A DNA stretch of 64,000 nucleotides, taken from Massilia sp. 9I (GTDB taxonomy: Bacteria > Pseudomonadota > Gammaproteobacteria > Burkholderiales > Burkholderiaceae_D). The DNA lies in NCBI RefSeq assembly GCF_902506415.1, contig NZ_LR733275.1, forward strand, positions 1,713,795 through 1,777,794. The letters are read 5' to 3'. Each line of letters starts with the position of its first letter. Position 1 is the first letter of the stretch. Both the position numbers and the translations under genes were made by a program. The notes below the pieces were generated by a model, which did not search any database, was not told where the DNA came from, and saw only the letters and a program-made list of their open reading frames with translations. This document shows positions 8,696-17,771 of the stretch, piece after piece.

Positions 8696-10066
8696 ATGAC
8701 CCATGAAGTAATCGACGTTCTCATTTCTCCGGAAGGCCGCCTCGAAGTCCTGTCGAAAGCCGAAGTCGCCAAGCTGCTCGACACCAGCAAGAGCGGTTTG
8801 TACGATATCTTCCGCAAATGCGCGCTTGCCGTGCTCAATTCTGGCAGCTCGATCGACGACGGCAAGGAACTGCTGGAGCGTTACAAAGATTTCGAAATCA
8901 GCATCCTCCAGCGCGAGCGCGGCATCAAGCTCGACATCCGCAGTGCGCCGGCCCACGCCTTCGTCGACGGCAAAATGATCCGCGGGATCCACGAACACCT
9001 GTTCTCGGTGCTGCGCGATATCGTTTATGTACATTTCGAAGTCACCGATAATCCGAAATTCGACCTGAACCGCCCGGAAGGCATTACCGACGCGGTGTTC
9101 CATATCCTGCGCAACGCCAACGTGCTGCAGCCGCAGCGCAGCCCGAACATGGTCGTGTGCTGGGGTGGCCACTCGATCAACCGGGTGGAATACAACTACA
9201 CCAAGGAAGTCGGCTATGCGCTCGGCCTGCGCGAGCTCGATATCTGCACCGGCTGCGGTCCGGGCGCGATGAAAGGCCCCATGAAAGGCGCGGCCATCGG
9301 CCATTCGAAACAACGCATTTCGGGCGGGCGTTATCTCGGCATTTCCGAGCCGGGCATTATCGCGGCCGAATCGCCAAATCCGATCGTGAACGACCTGGTG
9401 ATCATGCCGGACATCGAAAAGCGCCTCGAGGCGTTCGTGCGCACCGGCCACGGCATTATCGTGTTCCCGGGCGGCGCGGGCACCGCCGAGGAAATCCTGT
9501 ACATCCTCGGCATCCTGCTGCACCCGGACAATGCGGAACAGCCGTTCCCGCTGATCTTTACCGGTCCGGCGACGGCGCGCGCGTATTTCGAGCAGATCGA
9601 CCAGTTCATCGGCCTGACCCTCGGCGCGCAGGCGCAAAAGCGCTACAAGATCATCATCGACGATCCGGATGCCGTGGCCAGGGAAATGTACAACGGTATC
9701 AAGATGGTGCGCGAGTTCCGCAAGGCGCACAGCGACGCCTATTACTTCAACTGGCGCCTGAAGATCGACCCGGAATTCCAGAAGCCTTTCCGTCCGACCC
9801 ACGAGAACATGCGCAACCTGAAGCTGCATCGCAACCAGGAGTCGCACAATCTGGCGGCCAACCTGCGCCGCGCCTTCTCGGGCATCGTGGCCGGCAACGT
9901 GAAGGAAGAGGGGATCCGCGCGATCGAACAGCACGGCAAGTACGAGATCCACGGCGAAAGCGCCATCATGGGGCCGATGGATGCGCTGCTGGCCTCCTTC
10001 GTGGAGCAGAGCCGCATGAAACTGCCGGGCAAGGCCTATACGCCTTGCTACACGGTGATTCAATAA
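8696..10066 (+). CDS. ppnN: Nucleotide 5'-monophosphate nucleosidase PpnN (YgdH, LOG family)
   Basis: 456 residues, close to the 454 of E. coli PpnN. That enzyme hydrolyses purine/pyrimidine nucleoside monophosphates to base plus ribose 5-phosphate and is modulated by (p)ppGpp. The N-terminal domain opens with a YgdH-type segment (LYDIFRKCALAVLNSGS). The Rossmann-like LOG core carries FPGGAGTAEE (about residues 257-266), the phosphate-binding/catalytic motif of the family. A C-terminal domain extends beyond the LOG core as in PpnN. The ribosome-binding site is weak (GAAAGGG, rather distant). Cytoplasmic, single gene, closed by a terminator. Confidence 0.93.
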   Translation: MTHEVIDVLISPEGRLEVLSKAEVAKLLDTSKSGLYDIFRKCALAVLNSGSSIDDGKELLERYKDFEISILQRERGIKLDIRSAPAHAFVDGKMIRGIHEHLFSVLRDIVYVHFEVTDNPKFDLNRPEGITDAVFHILRNANVLQPQRSPNMVVCWGGHSINRVEYNYTKEVGYALGLRELDICTGCGPGAMKGPMKGAAIGHSKQRISGGRYLGISEPGIIAAESPNPIVNDLVIMPDIEKRLEAFVRTGHGIIVFPGGAGTAEEILYILGILLHPDNAEQPFPLIFTGPATARAYFEQIDQFIGLTLGAQAQKRYKIIIDDPDAVAREMYNGIKMVREFRKAHSDAYYFNWRLKIDPEFQKPFRPTHENMRNLKLHRNQESHNLAANLRRAFSGIVAGNVKEEGIRAIEQHGKYEIHGESAIMGPMDALLASFVEQSRMKLPGKAYTPCYTVIQ

Positions 10067-10078
10067 TCGCACGGCGAT

Positions 10079-10116
10079 AAAAAAAGGCGGCCACGCTTGC
10101 GCGGGCCGCCTTTTTT
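10079..10116. terminator. Bidirectional terminator between ppnN and lysS
   Basis: Perfect stem of GGCGGCC with GGCCGCC (10086-10092 with 10104-10110), flanked by A and T runs. It lies between convergent genes. Confidence 0.88.
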
Positions 10117-10133
10117 CATGTGAGCTTGAGGGC

Positions 10134-11669
10134 TCAGTCTTCCTTGCGCAGGTGCGGGAACAGCAGCACGTCGCGGATGTTCGGCGAGTCGGTGATCAGC
10201 ATCATCAGGCGGTCGATGCCGATGCCGCAGCCGCCGGCCGGCGGCATGCCGTATTCCAGCGCGCGGATGTAGTCGGCGTCGTAGAACATCGCTTCATCGT
10301 CACCGGCATCCTTGGCGGCCACCTGCGACAGGAAGCGCGCGGCCTGGTCTTCCGGATCGTTCAGCTCCGAGAAGCCGTTGGCGATCTCGCGGCCTACCAT
10401 GAACAGCTCGAAGCGCTCGGTGATGCCTTCGCGGGTGTCCGAGGCGCGCGCCAGCGGCGACACTTCGACCGGATAGTCGATGATGAAGGTCGGCTCCCAC
10501 AGCAGGGCTTCGGCGGTCTCTTCGAACAGCGCCAGCTGCAGCGCGCCCAGGCCGGACGTGGCGAAAGGCTTGACGCCGAACTTGAGCAGTTCCTGCTTGA
10601 GGAAGTCCATCGAGTTCAGCTGCTCCTGGGTGTAACCCGGGGCGTACTTGTCGATCGCTTCGACGATGGTCAGGCGCTGGAAGGGCTTGGACAGGTCCAG
10701 CTCGCGGCCGCCGTAGGTCAGCACGGCACTGCCGTTCGAATCGATGGCGGCCTGGCGGATCACCTGTTCAGTGAAGTCCATGATCCACTTGTAGTCGGTG
10801 TAAGCCGCATAGAATTCCATCATCGTGAATTCCGGGTTGTGACGGACCGACACGCCTTCGTTGCGGAAGTTGCGGTTGATCTCGAACACGCGGTCGAAGC
10901 CGCCCACCACCAGGCGCTTCAGGTAGAGCTCAGGCGCGATGCGCAGGTACATTTCCATGTCCAGCGCGTTGTGGTGAGTGATGAAAGGCTTGGCCGCGGC
11001 GCCGCCCGGGATCGGGTGCAGCATCGGCGTTTCGACTTCCATGAAACCGTGCTTTTCCATGAAGCGGCGCATCGAAGACATCGCGGCGGTACGCGCCTTG
11101 AAGGTGCGGCGCGTCTCTTCGTTCATGATCAGGTCGACGTAGCGCTGGCGGTACTTGGTCTCCTGGTCGGCCAGGCCGTGGAACTTGTCCGGCAGCGGAC
11201 GCAGGGACTTCGAGATCAGGCGCAGCTTGGCGACCTTGACGGTCAGCTCGTCGGTCTTGGTCTTGAACAGCGTGCCTTCGATGCCCAGGATGTCGCCCAG
11301 GTCGTAGCTGCGCAGCGCTTCCATGGCTTCTTCGCCGGCGGAATCGAGCGTGATGTAGATCTGGATACGGCCGCTGGCCATCGGGCCCGAGCTGTCCTGC
11401 AGGGTCGCAAACGCGGCCTTCTTGCCGGCTTCGCGGCGCAGCATCATGCGGCCGGCCACGACCACGTTCACCGGCTCGGCTTCCAGTTCCTCGCGGGTCT
11501 TGCCGCTGTAGGTCTCGACCAGGTCGGCCGCCTTGTGCTGGGGGACGAAGTCGTTCGGGAAGGGATTGCCCTGCTGGCGCAGCGCGCCCAGCTTGGCGCG
11601 GCGCTCGGCCATGATCTTGTTTTCATCGAGCGCCGGCACCGGCGTCTGCTCTTGGTTTTCCGTAGTCAT
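10134..11669 (-). CDS. lysS: Lysine--tRNA ligase (class II)
   Basis: 511-residue class II lysyl-tRNA synthetase that charges tRNA-Lys. An N-terminal OB-fold anticodon-binding domain (about 60-165) precedes the catalytic core. Motif 2 is visible as [15 protein letters not shown] and motif 3 as [11 protein letters not shown] near the C-terminus. Length agrees with the family (about 500). The ATG at 11669 is chosen; longer upstream reading would run into the HAD gene. It is the last gene of a co-directional prfB-HAD-lysS group; adjacency of prfB and lysS is conserved in many proteobacteria. Confidence 0.96.
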   Translation of the reverse strand: MTTENQEQTPVPALDENKIMAERRAKLGALRQQGNPFPNDFVPQHKAADLVETYSGKTREELEAEPVNVVVAGRMMLRREAGKKAAFATLQDSSGPMASGRIQIYITLDSAGEEAMEALRSYDLGDILGIEGTLFKTKTDELTVKVAKLRLISKSLRPLPDKFHGLADQETKYRQRYVDLIMNEETRRTFKARTAAMSSMRRFMEKHGFMEVETPMLHPIPGGAAAKPFITHHNALDMEMYLRIAPELYLKRLVVGGFDRVFEINRNFRNEGVSVRHNPEFTMMEFYAAYTDYKWIMDFTEQVIRQAAIDSNGSAVLTYGGRELDLSKPFQRLTIVEAIDKYAPGYTQEQLNSMDFLKQELLKFGVKPFATSGLGALQLALFEETAEALLWEPTFIIDYPVEVSPLARASDTREGITERFELFMVGREIANGFSELNDPEDQAARFLSQVAAKDAGDDEAMFYDADYIRALEYGMPPAGGCGIGIDRLMMLITDSPNIRDVLLFPHLRKED

Positions 11670-11695
11670 GATTGGATAGACAGTTCTTATTAAGT

Positions 11696-12358
11696 TCAGG
11701 CGAACAGGAGTTCGGCCTTCAGTTCGGTGAAGTCGCTCACGATGGCGATGACGTTGTCGAAGCCGGCGAAGTTGGATGCGGGCAGGGTGGTCGTCAGGAC
11801 GATGCAGCGCATGCCTGCGCGGCGCGCCGCTTCCACGCCCAGCGGCGCGTCTTCGAACACGATGCAGTGCTCGGGCGCCACGCCGCACAGCTCGGCCGCT
11901 TTCAGGAACACGTCCGGATGCGGCTTGCCGCGGGCGACGTCGGTCGCCCCGACGATCGCGTCGAAGTGGCGGCGCAAATCCAGGCCGTCGAGGGTGAACT
12001 CGACGTTGGCCGGCGGCGCGGCGGTGCCGACGGCGAGCTTCACGCCCTTCGCCTTGGCTTGCGCGATCAAGGCATCGAAGCCGTCGACCGCCTTGCGGTG
12101 CGGTGCGTAGAGCTCGCGGTAGACCGATTCCTTCTCGTGGTTGAGCGCCGCGACTTCCTGGTCGCTCAGCTGCTCGCCCAGGTAAGTGCGAATGATCTCG
12201 CCACCCTGGCGGCCGGCCGTCGCGCGGAAGAATTCATCCGCGTCGATCTTCTCGCCGCGGCGCTCGAAGAAGGTGATCCACGAGTCGGTGTGGAAGGCCA
12301 TGTTGTCGACGATGGTGCCATCCATGTCGAACACGAAAGCCTGCTGCGGAGTCGTCAT
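11696..12358 (-). CDS. HAD-superfamily hydrolase (phosphatase/phosphoglucomutase-like)
   Basis: 220-residue HAD subclass IA hydrolase. Motif I is DMDGTIVDN (nucleophile Asp11, acid/base Asp13), motif II lies in VGTAA, the motif III lysine is in GKPHPD, and motif IV is in FEDAPLG. The helical cap between motifs I and II matches the beta-phosphoglucomutase/phosphatase branch. The substrate is not readable. It sits between prfB (three bases away) and lysS (26 bases), so it is very likely co-transcribed with both. Confidence 0.88.
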   Translation of the reverse strand: MTTPQQAFVFDMDGTIVDNMAFHTDSWITFFERRGEKIDADEFFRATAGRQGGEIIRTYLGEQLSDQEVAALNHEKESVYRELYAPHRKAVDGFDALIAQAKAKGVKLAVGTAAPPANVEFTLDGLDLRRHFDAIVGATDVARGKPHPDVFLKAAELCGVAPEHCIVFEDAPLGVEAARRAGMRCIVLTTTLPASNFAGFDNVIAIVSDFTELKAELLFA

Positions 12359-12361
12359 CGC

Positions 12362-13466
12362 TTACACACCCTGCTTGAGCGAAGCGGAGATGAAGTCGTC
12401 CAGGTCGCCGTCCAGCACGTTCTTGGTATTGCCGGTTTCAAAACCGGTGCGCAGGTCCTTGATGCGCGACTGGTCCAGCACGTAGGAGCGGATCTGGTGG
12501 CCCCAGCCGACGTCGGTCTTGGAGTCTTCCAGCTTCTGCTGCTCGCTCATGCGGTTGCGCAGCTCGAGTTCGTACAGCTTCGCGCGCAGCATGTCCCAGG
12601 CCTCGGCCTTGTTGCGGTGCTGCGAACGGTCATTCTGGCACTGCACCACGATGCCCGACGGGCCGTGCGTCAGGCGCACCGCGGAGTCGGTCTTGTTGAT
12701 GTGCTGACCACCGGCGCCCGATGCGCGGTAGGTATCGATGCGCACGTCGGCCGGGTTGATTTCGATTTCGATCGAATCGTCGACTTCCGGATAGACGAAC
12801 AGCGAGGTGAACGAGGTGTGGCGGCCGTTGGCCGAGTCGAACGGCGACTTGCGCACTAGGCGGTGCACGCCGGTCTCGGTGCGCAGGTGGCCATAGGCAT
12901 ACTCGCCATCGACCTTGATGGTGGCGGTCTTGATGCCCGCGACTTCACCCTCGGACTGTTCCAGGATCTCGGCCTTGAAGCCCTTGCGTTCGCAGTAGCG
13001 CAGGTACTGGCGCAGCAGCATCGAGGCCCAGTCCTGGGCCTCGGTACCGCCGGCGCCGGCCTGGATGTCGATGAAGCAGTTGGCGTGGTCCATCGGGTTG
13101 CTGAACATGCGGCGGAATTCCATCGCTTCGATGGTCTTCTGGATCTCTTCGGCGTCGCCGCCGATCGATTCCAGCGTGCCGTGGTCGCCTTCTTCCTTTG
13201 CCATCTCGAACAGGTCGGTGGCGTCGGCCAGGTCGCTCTTCGCTTTCTCGAGCGTCAGCACGACGCCTTCGAGCGCTTTCTTTTCCTTGCCGAGGTCCTG
13301 GGCCCGCTTCTGGTCATTCCAGATGGTCGGGTCCTCGAGTTCCTGGTTGACCTGTTCTAGTTTCTCTGACTTGCGATCGAAGTCAAAGATACCTCCGAAG
13401 TTCGGCTTCACGGCTGGTCAGGTCGTTCAGCAGGGCGGAGATGGCATTGATGCGTTCAGCTTCCAT
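12362..13466 (-). CDS. prfB: Peptide chain release factor 2, made by programmed +1 frameshift
   Basis: RF2 recognises UGA/UAA stop codons and triggers peptide release. The gene is joined from 13466-13386 and 13384-12362, skipping base 13385, to give 367 residues (E. coli RF2 has 365). Frame zero starts at the ATG at 13466 and encodes 27 codons ending CTT, followed by an in-frame TGA. Reading resumes one base later as Asp-Phe-Asp-Arg. The SPF anticodon-like motif lies in [10 protein letters not shown] and the catalytic GGQ in [12 protein letters not shown] naive gene caller would start at 13411 and lose the true N-terminus. First gene of the prfB-HAD-lysS group. Confidence 0.97.
13382..13397 (-). 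promoter_or_regulatory. prfB: prfB autoregulatory frameshift site
   Basis: On the minus strand the site reads CGGAGG-TAT-CTT-TGA-C. It is an internal Shine-Dalgarno-like element three bases before the slippery CTT, then a UGA in the poor-termination context UGAC. This is the classical RF2 autoregulation site: low RF2 favours slippage to +1 and completion of RF2. Confidence 0.96.
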
Positions 13467-13507
13467 GGTCTTTGCTAGTCTTATGAATGGGTTGAATCGA
13501 ACCCTAG

Positions 13508-13513
13508 ATTATA
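13508..13513 (-). promoter_or_regulatory. Candidate -10 box for the prfB-HAD-lysS group
   Basis: A perfect TATAAT on the minus strand, 42 bases before the prfB ATG. No convincing -35 hexamer is seen at 16-18 bp, so only the -10 is proposed. Confidence 0.45.
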
Positions 13514-13610
13514 CCCCAAGCCGCATTCGGAATCGGCTTAGCGGCGTGTTCGCTTGCTCCGCCGCATCTTAGTGCCTTATCATCGCCCGGTTTTGTCCTC
13601 TGGATCCATC

Positions 13611-15623
13611 ATGGCCCTTCGTTCTACTTGCAAATATGGCATCGCACTGGTCCCGGTGCTGTTCAGCGTTCCCGTCCTCGCGGCGCAGGCGCCCAAGGCC
13701 GGCACGACCGCGACACTGGCCGTGCTGGAGACGACCGACCTGCACTCAAACGTGGTCGGCTACGACTACTACAAGCTGGCCGTCGAACCCTCGCATGGGC
13801 TGGACCGCACCGCCACGCTGATCCACCAGGCGCGCAAGGAATTCCCGAACACGCTCCTGCTGGACAATGGCGACACCATCCAGGGCACCGCGCTGGCGGA
13901 CTACCAGGCGCAGGTCAAGCGTCTCGGGTGCGACGAGACGCTGGGCATCTACAAGATCATGAACGGCCTGAAGTTCGACGGCGCAGGCATCGGCAACCAC
14001 GAATTCAACTACGGCCTGGCCTACCTCAGCCAGGTGACCGGCAACCGCTTCCAGGTCAAGGGCGTCGACCAGCCGAAGAAATGCGCCGGCCCGGCCTTCC
14101 CGATGGTGCTGGCCAACGTCTACAGCGCGAGGACGAAGAAGCCGCTGTTCATGCCCTACGCCATCATCGACAAGCAGGTGGAGGCGCTGGACGCCCGCGG
14201 CAAGCCGGTGAAGGCCGTGGTGCGCGTCGGGATCATCGGCTTTGCGCCGCCGACCATCATGGAGTGGGACAAGCGCTGGCTCGAGGGCCGCGTCTACACC
14301 ACCGGCGTGGTTGAAGCCGCGCAGAAGTACGTGCCGGAGATGCGCAAGAAGGGCGCCGACCTGGTGATCGCGATCTCGCACGGCGGCCTGGATGCGGCGC
14401 CCTACACGCCGGCCATGGAAAACGCCAACTGGTACCTGGCGAAGGTAGAAGGCATCGACGCCATGCTGCTCGGCCATTCGCACCAGCTGTTCCCGAGCAA
14501 GGACAGCACTGCGCCGCAGTTCAACCTGCCGGGCGTGGACAAGGCCACCGGCCTGGTGCACGGCGTGCCGACCGTGATGGCGAACCTGTGGGGCAAGCAC
14601 CTGGGCGTGATCGGCCTGCACCTGAAGCATGACGGCAAACGCTGGATGGTGGAGCGCGACAAGACCAGCGTCGAGGCGCGCGCGGCGCAGACCGGCGCCA
14701 AGAGCTACGTCGACGCCGATCCGGCCGTGATGGCGCTGGTGAAGGAAGAACACGAGGCGACCATCCGCTACGTCAAGACGCCGGTCGGCTCCACCGAGTT
14801 CCGCATGTCCAGCTATTTCGCCGACGTGGGCGACATCTCGGCCCTGCAGGTGATCAACCAGGCCCAGACCGATTACGTGCTCAAGTACGTCGCTGCCAAC
14901 CTGCCGCATTACAAGGACCTGCCGGTGTTGTCGATGACCGCGCCGTTCAAGAGCGGCATCGCGGGCCCGGCCGACTACACCGACGTCAAGGCCGGCGACC
15001 TGGCCCTGAACAATGCGGCCGACCTGTACCTGTACCCGAACGCGCTGTATGCGGTGAAGGTGAACGGCGCCCAACTGAAAGCGTGGCTGGAAAAGGCGGC
15101 CCAGCGCTTCAACACCATCGACCCGGCAAAGACCGAGCCGCAGCAGCTGGTCAACCTGGCCGTGGCGAGCTATAACTTCGACACCTTGACCTCGCCCGAA
15201 GTGGCGTACGAGATCGACGTTACGCGCGCACCGGGCGAGCGTATCCGCAACCTGGTCTGGCGCGGCAAGCCGGTGGCCCCTGGCCAGGAATTCCTGGTCG
15301 CGACCAACAATTACCGCGCCAGCGGCGGCGGCCACTTCCCCGGCCTGGACGGCAGCAAGACCGTGATCGCCTCGCCCGACAACAACCGTGACGTCATGAT
15401 CGCCTACGTGCGCGAAGCGAAGCACCTGACCCGCGTGGCCAATGCGGCGACCCGCAGCTGGCGCTTCGTGCAGGTGAAGACGGCCGGTCCGGTGGTGTTC
15501 TCCTCGGCGCCGGGCATGCTCGATCTGGCCCATGAGGCCGGGCTGCACAATGTCAGCCAGGTCGTAGCCGACGACGGCCGCGGCAAGGGCATGGCGCTGT
15601 ACGCGATCGACCTGGCGAAATGA
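13611..15623 (+). CDS. cpdB: 2',3'-cyclic-nucleotide 2'-phosphodiesterase/3'-nucleotidase (periplasmic)
   Basis: 670-residue bifunctional periplasmic enzyme that opens 2',3'-cyclic nucleotides and removes the 3'-phosphate. The signal peptide is about residues 1-26 (cleavage near VLAAQA). The N-terminal metallophosphatase domain shows TTDLHSN, NGDTIQG, GNHEFNY and GHSHQLF metal ligands. The C-terminal 5'-nucleotidase domain carries the NNYRASGGGHFPG substrate-binding segment. The ATG at 13611 gives a proper signal peptide; reading from 13554 would add 19 unlikely residues. It overlaps the next gene by four bases (ATGA). Confidence 0.94.
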   Translation: MALRSTCKYGIALVPVLFSVPVLAAQAPKAGTTATLAVLETTDLHSNVVGYDYYKLAVEPSHGLDRTATLIHQARKEFPNTLLLDNGDTIQGTALADYQAQVKRLGCDETLGIYKIMNGLKFDGAGIGNHEFNYGLAYLSQVTGNRFQVKGVDQPKKCAGPAFPMVLANVYSARTKKPLFMPYAIIDKQVEALDARGKPVKAVVRVGIIGFAPPTIMEWDKRWLEGRVYTTGVVEAAQKYVPEMRKKGADLVIAISHGGLDAAPYTPAMENANWYLAKVEGIDAMLLGHSHQLFPSKDSTAPQFNLPGVDKATGLVHGVPTVMANLWGKHLGVIGLHLKHDGKRWMVERDKTSVEARAAQTGAKSYVDADPAVMALVKEEHEATIRYVKTPVGSTEFRMSSYFADVGDISALQVINQAQTDYVLKYVAANLPHYKDLPVLSMTAPFKSGIAGPADYTDVKAGDLALNNAADLYLYPNALYAVKVNGAQLKAWLEKAAQRFNTIDPAKTEPQQLVNLAVASYNFDTLTSPEVAYEIDVTRAPGERIRNLVWRGKPVAPGQEFLVATNNYRASGGGHFPGLDGSKTVIASPDNNRDVMIAYVREAKHLTRVANAATRSWRFVQVKTAGPVVFSSAPGMLDLAHEAGLHNVSQVVADDGRGKGMALYAIDLAK

Positions 15624-16009
15624 AGCGCTCCCTGGCGGTCTTGCTGGCCGCCCTCGTGCTGGCACAGCCGGTGATGGCCCAGCATGGCGACGAGGGCGAC
15701 ATCGCCCTGCGCCGAGGACTCAGCTATCGTGACGGCGGCAATGCGCCGCTGGCCGCGCACTGGCTCGGCGTCGCGGCGGCGCGGGGCATGCCGGAAGCGA
15801 TGTTCCTGCTGGCGAACATGCTGCTCGAAGGGGACGGCGTGCCGAAGGACGAAGCGGCCGCGCGGCGCTGGCTGGAGGCGGCGACCGAACAGGATTATCC
15901 GGAGGCCTGGCAGCAGCTGGGAATGATGGAGAAGGATCCGGAGAAGGCGGCTCAGTATATGCGGCGGGCGGCGCATGCGCTCACGCATCGCGGTGAGCTC
16001 AAGCGCTAA
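15620..16009 (+). CDS. Small secreted Sel1-repeat protein
   Basis: 129 residues: a signal peptide (about 1-20, ending PVMAQ) followed by two to three Sel1/TPR-like helical repeats (about 25-115) of the A-x-x-x-L-G/A-x-x-Y/L-x-x-G type. Such repeats mediate protein interactions. It starts at an ATGA overlap with cpdB and is therefore translationally coupled to it, which suggests a periplasmic accessory role for that enzyme (inference). No catalytic motif is seen. Confidence 0.8.
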   Translation: MKRSLAVLLAALVLAQPVMAQHGDEGDIALRRGLSYRDGGNAPLAAHWLGVAAARGMPEAMFLLANMLLEGDGVPKDEAAARRWLEAATEQDYPEAWQQLGMMEKDPEKAAQYMRRAAHALTHRGELKR

Positions 16010-16019
16010 CGTAATGCAT

Positions 16020-16135
16020 GCAAACTTGGATCCCCGCCTGCGCGGGGAGTCATGGGCGCCAGTGGCGCGCATGACGATCTTTAGGCTAGTGGCTTTAAAA
16101 CCGTCATCCCGGCGCAGGCCGGGATCCAAGTTTGC
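16020..16135. repeat. Inverted-repeat intergenic element, 116 bp
   Basis: Perfect 14-bp terminal inverted repeats (16020-16033 and 16122-16135) bound a GC-rich interior with a small CCCCGC-CTGC-GCGGGG-type hairpin. It contains the GTCATCCCGGCGCAGGCC-type sequence that is common as dispersed repeats in proteobacterial genomes (recalled, not searched). It lies between convergent genes, where it could also act as a transcriptional barrier. Confidence 0.6.
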
Positions 16136-16155
16136 TCGAGAGCCGGTTGCTCCGA

Positions 16156-16476
16156 TCAATGCAGCTGCTTCTTCTCCGGCTGCACCAACACAAACGGACT
16201 CACCACCGACGCCCACAGCGTCGCATCGGACTCCGTCCAGGTCTGCGCCTGCAGGTCGCTGACCTTGGCCAGGCTGCCGGCCGCCATCCACTTCGTGATG
16301 CTTTCCTTGTCGTCATGCGCGACGCGCAGCGCGACCTCGATCAGGTCCAGTTCCTCGCTGACGTAGATCACCGAGCCGCTGGCGAAATGGCGCGCCAGTT
16401 CGCTCCAGGGGATGCGGCCGGTCTCGCGGTTGATCTTGTCGTGCAGTTCGGTGTCTTTTTCGGGATTCGTTTTCAT
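16156..16476 (-). CDS. DUF2288 family protein
   Basis: 106-residue acidic cytoplasmic protein matching the DUF2288 pattern: an N-terminal L/H-D-K-I-N-x-E-T-G-x-I-P-W-x-E-L-x-R-x-F motif, then A-S/R-G-x-V-I-x-V, an acidic L-D-L-I-E-V-A stretch, and a terminal W-A-S-V-V-x-P-F-V-L-V-Q-x segment. The function is unknown. The ATG at 16476 matches the family N-terminus; extension to 16527 would add non-homologous residues. It lies five bases after the RES toxin gene and may be co-transcribed with the toxin-antitoxin pair, though it is not part of known RES modules. Confidence 0.82.
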   Translation of the reverse strand: MKTNPEKDTELHDKINRETGRIPWSELARHFASGSVIYVSEELDLIEVALRVAHDDKESITKWMAAGSLAKVSDLQAQTWTESDATLWASVVSPFVLVQPEKKQLH

Positions 16477-16481
16477 ACTCT

Positions 16482-17171
16482 TCAATTGCAAATGACCTCG
16501 ACCGCCGGTTGCGGCGAGCCCGCCCATGTTAACCGATAGGTCTGCGCCTTGCGTACATTGCCCACCAGTGCGGGGCGGAAGCAGGCGAGGCAGGTGCCGC
16601 CCGGGTGGCGCACGCTCGGGTAGATGACCCCCATCGAGCCCTGATCGAGCAGCTCGGCCGCCAGCGCCTGCGAGGCGATGTAGCTGTCCGGGTCGAGGCA
16701 GGCCTTGTGCGCTTCCACGCCGCGCAGGTCGTGAAAGCCGGCGCTGAAGTCGGCCAGCAGCATCTGGTAGCTGACGCTGTCGTCGAAGCGGTCGATCTCG
16801 ACGTACTCGACGGTCTTGTGGAAGATGACTTCGGCAAGCGCCGTCTCGGGCGCGAAGGCGCAGTACCAGGCGCCGCGTTCGCCATCGTTGAAGCGGCTGC
16901 CTTCCGGACGCGCGTAGGTGTAGGCCGCGTTAATGATGCGGAAGTTGGGCACGCCGAAGACCAGTTCGTCCATCCCGATCCCCGGCAGCAAGCCGGATTC
17001 GCCACGCAGGCGCTCGTTGGTGGCGTTGTCGAGGTCGAACAGGTCGCGCAGGACCCGGTCGTTCTCGGCCAGCGGGGCGAGCACGGAATCCTCGACGTCG
17101 GCGAAGCGCGAGGGAATCAGGCGGCAGGTGTCGTACTGGCGCAGCTGGGTGAGTTTGTGCAGCAGCGGCAA
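16482..17171 (-). CDS. RES-domain NAD+-degrading toxin (type II toxin-antitoxin)
   Basis: About 229 residues. The RES domain spans roughly residues 75-210 and shows the family's conserved features: GSRFN (Arg93), AWYCAF (Tyr103), PETALAEV (Glu109/Glu114) and a late SMGVIYPSVRHPGG segment. Studied RES toxins phosphorolyse or hydrolyse NAD+. No ATG fits the N-terminus. A TTG at 17171, nine bases after GGAGG and just past the antitoxin stop, is the best candidate; a CTG at 17177 overlaps that stop. The pair is coupled, with the antitoxin first. The exact start is uncertain. Confidence 0.85.
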   Translation of the reverse strand: MPLLHKLTQLRQYDTCRLIPSRFADVEDSVLAPLAENDRVLRDLFDLDNATNERLRGESGLLPGIGMDELVFGVPNFRIINAAYTYARPEGSRFNDGERGAWYCAFAPETALAEVIFHKTVEYVEIDRFDDSVSYQMLLADFSAGFHDLRGVEAHKACLDPDSYIASQALAAELLDQGSMGVIYPSVRHPGGTCLACFRPALVGNVRKAQTYRLTWAGSPQPAVEVICN

Positions 17172-17173
17172 GA

Positions 17174-17611
17174 TCAGAGACCTCCGCGGCGCGCGTCCAG
17201 CAGCTTGCGCACCGTCTGCATGGCGATCAGGCCGCCCGCTAGCATGTAGGCCAGCGGCGTGCGGCCGGCGAAGACCTGATTGGTGTTCGGCAGGTGGACC
17301 CATTCGTCGGCCAGCTTGTCGCCGTACAGGATGTGCAGGGCCTTGTAGATGCCGAGCAGGTAGGAAATGCGGGTGATGCGGTCGACCTCCAGCACCCGGT
17401 CCGGATTCTTCTTCCAGTCGTAATAGGACGAGGAGGACAGGCCGCCGAGCAGCTCGCGCGCATCGTCGTCCCGCACCTGCCAGCTTGCGGCCAGCTTGAA
17501 AAAGCCGAGCAGGGCCGAACGCGACAGGCGCTCGCGCTCGGCCCGTGAATTCAGGTCGACCAGCACCGCCGGCTCGAAGCGGCTCTTGGGGTAGGAGTAG
17601 GCTAGGCTCAT
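17174..17611 (-). CDS. Xre/MbcA/ParS-type antitoxin partner of the RES toxin
   Basis: 145 residues. The N-terminal helical region resembles an Xre-like DNA-binding fold (about 25-85, with SSSSYYDWKKNPDRVL). The C-terminal MbcA/ParS/Xre toxin-binding domain (about 85-140) is recognisable by RITRISYLLGIYKALHILYG and the W-V-x-x-P-N-x-x-F-x-G-x-x-P-L-A-Y-M-L motif. It should neutralise the RES protein and repress the operon. The ATG at 17611 has GGAG seven bases upstream; the longer frame to 17662 lacks this. Immediately upstream of the toxin gene. Confidence 0.88.
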   Translation of the reverse strand: MSLAYSYPKSRFEPAVLVDLNSRAERERLSRSALLGFFKLAASWQVRDDDARELLGGLSSSSYYDWKKNPDRVLEVDRITRISYLLGIYKALHILYGDKLADEWVHLPNTNQVFAGRTPLAYMLAGGLIAMQTVRKLLDARRGGL

Positions 17612-17771
17612 GGTATTCTCCGTAATTGGAGTGGTTATACTCCGATTTCGAAATGATTGCAACTACCGGTTGTCAGCGGTGTGGTCCCGTGACAGAATCG
17701 TCAATCTTTCCTCATAGAAAAGCTTGATAGGAGTCACAGATGCGCCTGCGTTCCTTTCTCTTCTCTCTGCC

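Noticed and set aside
13746..15665. 639-codon minus-strand frame opposite cpdB
   Set aside because: No domain, and it lies over a full periplasmic nucleotidase with a signal peptide and metal motifs.
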